The notes under the pieces were generated by a model. The model worked only from the letters and a program-made list of their open reading frames with translations. It did not search any database and was not told where the DNA came from. Positions 60,947 through 64,000 of a stretch of DNA of 64,000 nucleotides are shown here, piece by piece (position 1 is the stretch's first letter; each line of letters begins with the position of its first letter). The position numbers and the translations under genes were made by a program. Origin of the DNA: Singulisphaera sp. (lineage in GTDB: Bacteria > Planctomycetota > Planctomycetia > Isosphaerales > Isosphaeraceae); contig DAIDJG010000609.1 in assembly GCA_027451445.1 (NCBI GenBank), positions 1 to 64,000 on the forward strand. Direction: 5' to 3'.

Positions 60947-61798
60947 CTATTTCCGGACCGGCCGCTGATCGTTGAGCGACCAGTCATAGTCCAGGTAACA
61001 GACCCGCAACCCGGGCTGAACCACCCATTCCGTCCCCCCCGGCAGCATCGGGGCCAGCGCCCTCAATTGATCGGCGGGGGTCGCGCCGAAATCGGTCCCG
61101 TACCACTCAAAGAGCTTCGAGACGCAAACCTCCTTCGACCCGGCGTCGGCGTGGAAGTTCTCGGGCCGGGCGAAAAAGCGCTTGCCGTTGGATGTGAGCT
61201 GCTCGTCAAGGCCGTCGGCCGTATACGCCCGGTTCCAGAGCTGAGGACAACCCCGCGAGGCGCAGACCAGGGCCAGGTGAATTCGAGGCTCGCTCATCTT
61301 CCGCAGGATCGAGTGCTCGATGGCGTCAAGCGAGAGTTGCTGTCCATCCACCCAGACCAGCAGGTCCTTCCAGATGTTGTACCCGCCAAACCGCGATGTG
61401 TGGTCGCGGATGCTCCGGGTCGGGTACTCACGGAGGATGCCCTTGAGTGTCAGTGCGTTGTAGATATTGATCCAATAGGCCAGTTGCGCCGACCTCGCCG
61501 CTGGCTTCTTGAGATCGACGCAACCGGCCCCGGCGAGGTAATCGTCGAGGGCTTGCGTATCGTCGGCACTGGCCTTCCAGCGCGCGTAGGCAACCAACCC
61601 TCGGTCGTCAACATACTTGCGGAGCAGCGCGTCGAACGACGAGTGATCGACCCCGGCCAACGACGCGCGATCCCGCCGGTCGCAGGGCCGGCCGACCTGA
61701 ACCTTCGATCCGCCCCACGCCGCCGGCAGTCCGCAAAGGACAGATACCCCGAGGCTCAACATGGCCGCGGCGATCGATGAACGCTTCCGTACAGTCAT
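60947..61798 (-). CDS. Secreted DUF547 protein
   Basis: The start MTVRKRSSIAAAML is where a signal peptide begins (SLGVSVLCGLPAAWG). The 283-residue protein has the DUF547 blocks LAYWINIYNALTLKGILREYPTRSIRD, LDAIEHSILRK and RIHLALVCASRGCPQLWNRAY. This domain occurs in bacteria and plants and has no known activity. A Crp-type palindrome lies about 80 bp upstream of the start. Confidence 0.88.
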   Translation of the reverse strand: MTVRKRSSIAAAMLSLGVSVLCGLPAAWGGSKVQVGRPCDRRDRASLAGVDHSSFDALLRKYVDDRGLVAYARWKASADDTQALDDYLAGAGCVDLKKPAARSAQLAYWINIYNALTLKGILREYPTRSIRDHTSRFGGYNIWKDLLVWVDGQQLSLDAIEHSILRKMSEPRIHLALVCASRGCPQLWNRAYTADGLDEQLTSNGKRFFARPENFHADAGSKEVCVSKLFEWYGTDFGATPADQLRALAPMLPGGTEWVVQPGLRVCYLDYDWSLNDQRPVRK

Positions 61799-61877
61799 AC
61801 ATTCGCTCCGATCCAAAGCCACAAAGCCGATCTCGCGATCGTACCCGGCCATCATCGCGGATCAAGCCAGCGACGTC

Positions 61878-61893
61878 TGTGAGATACGGCACA
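61878..61893. promoter_or_regulatory. Crp-type site, one mismatch
   Basis: TGTGAGATACGGCACA. It lies between the DUF547 gene (minus) and the Crp/Fnr regulator gene (plus). Confidence 0.5.
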
Positions 61894-62000
61894 GACCGTT
61901 CCCCTGCGCAAAGGCTATCGTCGACCCTCGACTGGCAGGGTGGCGAAGAGGCCCTAATGGTTGTAGCCTCCGGACAACTGATTTATCCTGGAAGGCTAAT

Positions 62001-62020
62001 CGTTACCAAGACGTGTAACG
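62001..62020. promoter_or_regulatory. Inverted repeat in front of the Crp/Fnr regulator gene
   Basis: CGTTAC and GTAACG are separated by 8 nt, 26 bp before the start codon. The place suits an operator for self-control or for another regulator. Its sequence differs from the TGTGA sites. Confidence 0.5.
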
Positions 62021-62046
62021 CGGACCAGTCGATACGCCGGGCGGCC

Positions 62047-62736
62047 ATGACAAACAAGGTCTGGTATTTGAAACGCTGCGACTTGTTCGAGCGGTTGACG
62101 CCCGAGCAGGCCGAGCACCTGGAAGGCCGGGCCGTCATGCGCCGGTTCGTCAGGGGAGAGATCGTCTATGTCCCATCGGACCTAGCACGGAGCGTCCTCG
62201 TCCTGGCGAGCGGCCGCGTCAAGATCAAGGGAATCACGCTGGATGGCAAAGAGATCATCTACGCGTTCATCGAGCCGGGGGAACTCTTCGGGGAACTCGC
62301 CCTGGTCGATGAAACGCCACGCGATGAGTTTGCCGAGGCGCTGGAAACCTCCGAGATCCTGGCGATCGCCCGGGACGACCTGTTCGCGCTGATGGCCGCG
62401 CGCCCGGACTTCTCGCTCGGCATCACCAAACTCCTGGGACTGCGAAGGAAGCGGATTGAGACGCGGCTCCGGAACATCATGTTCCGCTCGAACCGGCAGC
62501 GGGTCCTGGGTGTTCTCCTGGAGCTGCTCGATTCCTACGGTGAACGACTCGGGCCGATCTGGCAAATCCGGCTACGACTCTCCCACCAGGAATTGGCCAG
62601 CCTGATCGGCGCGACGCGAGAGACGGTAACGATCGTGCTCGGACAGTTGCAACTGGAGGGCCTGATCCGGGTCAAGCGCCGCTGTATCACCGTGCTTGAC
62701 CGGGACCGCCTGGTCACGGAGTCCAACGCCGAGTGA
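62047..62736 (+). CDS. Crp/Fnr family transcription regulator
   Basis: The 229-residue protein starts at MTNKVWYLKRCDLF. The N-terminal cyclic-nucleotide-binding fold (about 12-125) has VRGEIVYVPSD and IEPGELFGELALVDETPRDEFAEA. The C-terminal winged helix is LSHQELASLIGATRETVTIVLGQLQLEGLI. The recognition helix TRETV is like that of Crp (SRETV), which reads TGTGA half-sites. The cluster cysteines of Fnr are absent (only one Cys near the N-terminus), so it is not an iron-sulfur oxygen sensor. The ligand cannot be told. Confidence 0.92.
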   Translation: MTNKVWYLKRCDLFERLTPEQAEHLEGRAVMRRFVRGEIVYVPSDLARSVLVLASGRVKIKGITLDGKEIIYAFIEPGELFGELALVDETPRDEFAEALETSEILAIARDDLFALMAARPDFSLGITKLLGLRRKRIETRLRNIMFRSNRQRVLGVLLELLDSYGERLGPIWQIRLRLSHQELASLIGATRETVTIVLGQLQLEGLIRVKRRCITVLDRDRLVTESNAE

Positions 62737-62829
62737 CTTAAACTGTTTGCCATCTCACGGTGCCTTTCGTCGTTTTTTGCGATTCATAATATTCAGGGGC
62801 CACCGCGTGAGCCGGTCGGAGTCGGAGCG

Positions 62830-63381
62830 ATGAGCCAAGACACACAGAACGGCTGGGAAGCCTGCCCTGCGGGAGAATTCGCGAGCCTGGCGACGCGGCT
62901 CCGGACTCGACGCCGCCGGCGCGATGCGCTCCGCGCGACGGCGGGCCTTGCCCTGGCCATCGTGGTAGGCTCGGTGTTCTACCAGACCTGGTCGCGCTCC
63001 CGGGAATACAACTTCGCCGGGATCTCATGTTCTCGCGTCATCGCCCTCGCCCCCGATTATGCGATGGGGAAGCTGCCGCTCGCGCAGCGCGAACAAATCC
63101 GGCGGCACGTGTCGCAGTGCCCGCACTGCAAGCCGCTCTTCCAAAAGATGGGGATGACCGTTCAAACGAGGAATCGAGAATCCGGCCGAGTGCTCCCGGG
63201 GTCAATCACCGTTCGGAAGAATCCCGCCTCCGCCCACTCACGGAACCATTCCGCCAGCCTCGGCGCAAACGCCTCCGACCAGGAGTCAACCACGGCCGCA
63301 GTCCGTTCGACGGCTTGGCCGAGGCAAACCCCTTCCCCGAGCGCAGCCAGCAGGACGTACTGGCCGTGCGTGAGCTCATGA
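62830..63381 (+). CDS. Membrane protein with a short Cys/His motif
   Basis: The start MSQDTQNGWEAC is the first ATG of the frame. A basic cytoplasmic part (RLRTRRRRRDALR) is followed by one membrane helix (ATAGLALAIVVGSVFYQTW). Next comes RRHVSQCPHCKPLFQKM, an anti-sigma-like zinc motif (HxxxCxxC). From about 63162 on the frame overlaps the end of the opposite DUF2063 gene and becomes low-complexity. The real protein may therefore end earlier through a frameshift. It could be a zinc anti-sigma-type protein. Confidence 0.55.
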   Translation: MSQDTQNGWEACPAGEFASLATRLRTRRRRRDALRATAGLALAIVVGSVFYQTWSRSREYNFAGISCSRVIALAPDYAMGKLPLAQREQIRRHVSQCPHCKPLFQKMGMTVQTRNRESGRVLPGSITVRKNPASAHSRNHSASLGANASDQESTTAAVRSTAWPRQTPSPSAASRTYWPCVSS

Positions 63382-64000
63382 AGCTGGACCACGTAGTTTC
63401 GACGGGTCAGGGCCAGAAAGGATTCCCGGGGCGCCGGCGGCGCGACGTCCCGGCCATCGCGCAGGGCTGCATAATAATCCCTGAGGGGATAGCGGCTGGC
63501 GAGGAGGCGCAGGGACGGAACGCTGTCGAGGACCACCGCCGGCTGGCGAGCCGCCGGCACCGCCCAAAGCTGCTCAGCATCCAACAGTCGCTCGCCTTCG
63601 CAGCCCGGCCCGTCGAACACCTCGCCGACGGCCCATTCCAACGCAGCCAGGTCGACGCACAGGTCGGCCCAGCGATCGTCGTCCCCCTTGAGGTCACCGG
63701 CCGGGCGGGTCTCGGCCAGATAGCACGCCACATGGTCACCCAGCCGATTCAACGAATAGTTCCGCGGCGGATAGCTTTGGAGATAGCCGATGGCGATTTC
63801 ATCGAAGATCTCCTCTCCGACCGCGCGCCGCAGCAACGGGAATTCGCTGCGAAGGCATTCCAGGAGCCGCGCGAAATAGGCATTCGCGTAGAGCTCCAGG
63901 CGATCCAAGGCGGATAGCGACCGGGAGCGGGAGACGACCCGCTCCACCGTCGAAACCCCAACATCGAGGAACCGCTTGGCCTCCTCCGACTCGATGCCGG
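63162..64000 (-). CDS. DUF2063 (HvfC/BufC-type) putative DNA-binding-domain protein, 5' end outside window
   Basis: The track starts this at a GTG at 63947, but the frame stays open to the window edge (GIESEEAKRFLDVG), so the gene begins beyond 64000. The visible part holds the DUF2063 pattern: RLELYANAYFARLLECLRSEFPLL, FDEIAIGYLQSYPPRNYSLNRLGDHV and a C-terminal winged-helix-like part (WREWAEAGFFRT). These proteins accompany DUF692 (MNIO) enzymes that modify cysteine-containing peptides. A DUF692 gene would be expected just outside the window. Confidence 0.85.
   Translation of the reverse strand, partial: GIESEEAKRFLDVGVSTVERVVSRSRSLSALDRLELYANAYFARLLECLRSEFPLLRRAVGEEIFDEIAIGYLQSYPPRNYSLNRLGDHVACYLAETRPAGDLKGDDDRWADLCVDLAALEWAVGEVFDGPGCEGERLLDAEQLWAVPAARQPAVVLDSVPSLRLLASRYPLRDYYAALRDGRDVAPPAPRESFLALTRRNYVVQLHELTHGQYVLLAALGEGVCLGQAVERTAAVVDSWSEAFAPRLAEWFREWAEAGFFRTVIDPGSTRPDSRFLV

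Noticed and set aside
62801-62820. A sixth Crp-type site upstream of the gene at 62830
   Set aside because: CGTGAGCCGGTCGGAG has only the left half-site; the right half lacks TCACA.
1-64000. CRISPR arrays, rRNA or tRNA genes
   Set aside because: No regularly spaced repeats and no recognisable RNA gene were seen on either strand.

Overview
The window looks like chromosomal DNA of a planctomycete, probably of the Isosphaeraceae/Gemmataceae. The grounds are a DUF1559 protein with a prepilin-type N-terminus, clusters of tiny lipoproteins, an Hsp20/DUF1328 stress block, high GC and AGGAG-type ribosome sites. The assignment is inferred from gene content; no rRNA, tRNA or CRISPR array was found.

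Region 1 (1-18.9 kb) is mostly chromosomal. It opens with the first 76 codons of a CheB/CheR-type protein. A partly decayed signalling cluster follows: remnants of a receiver and two histidine kinases around an intact BON protein, a double-receiver regulator and a REC-ANTAR regulator. Then come a transglutaminase, an Hsp20 with small membrane proteins and lipoproteins, an SRPBCC protein, an alpha/beta hydrolase and a beta-helix protein gene interrupted by an in-frame TGA. From 13.3 to 18.9 kb there are two XRE regulators, an Imm26-like protein and two lipoproteins built as lipobox, coiled coil and C-terminal membrane helix.

Region 2 (about 19-45 kb) is an accessory island read almost entirely on the minus strand. 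It holds a DNA sliding clamp (DnaN)-like protein, a MoxR/RavA-type AAA ATPase next to a VWA protein, a Rossmann methyltransferase-like protein, a sigma-like protein and about 15 small unrecognised proteins, several with paired-cysteine motifs. Genes are tightly packed, often overlapping as ATGA. At its right side lies a large serine recombinase, the likely integrase. Two insertion sequences have landed in the island. One is IS1-like (37759-39001, 8-bp target duplication) and the other IS4-like (39816-41350, 10-bp duplication). Each cuts the 3' end of a gene, and both genes can be rebuilt in frame by removing the element. This island is the best candidate for an undescribed system.

Region 3 (45.6-64 kb) is chromosomal again. 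After a lipoprotein and the DUF1559 protein comes an arsenosugar-type cluster: an ArsS-like radical SAM enzyme, an ArsM-like methyltransferase (with an apparent 1-nt frameshift), a second radical SAM protein, CsrA, a GT2 glycosyltransferase, a multi-membrane GT87/DUF2029-like transferase, a fused DUF2064 (TIGR04282)-TIGR04283 protein, a TIGR03169-like flavoprotein, a mercuric-reductase-like flavoprotein, a TVP38/TMEM64 protein, a thioredoxin, a DUF547 protein and a Crp/Fnr regulator. Five 16-bp TGTGA-N6-TCACA-like palindromes lie in front of transcription units here. The regulator has a Crp-like recognition helix, so the region may be one Crp-type regulon. The window ends inside a DUF2063 protein.
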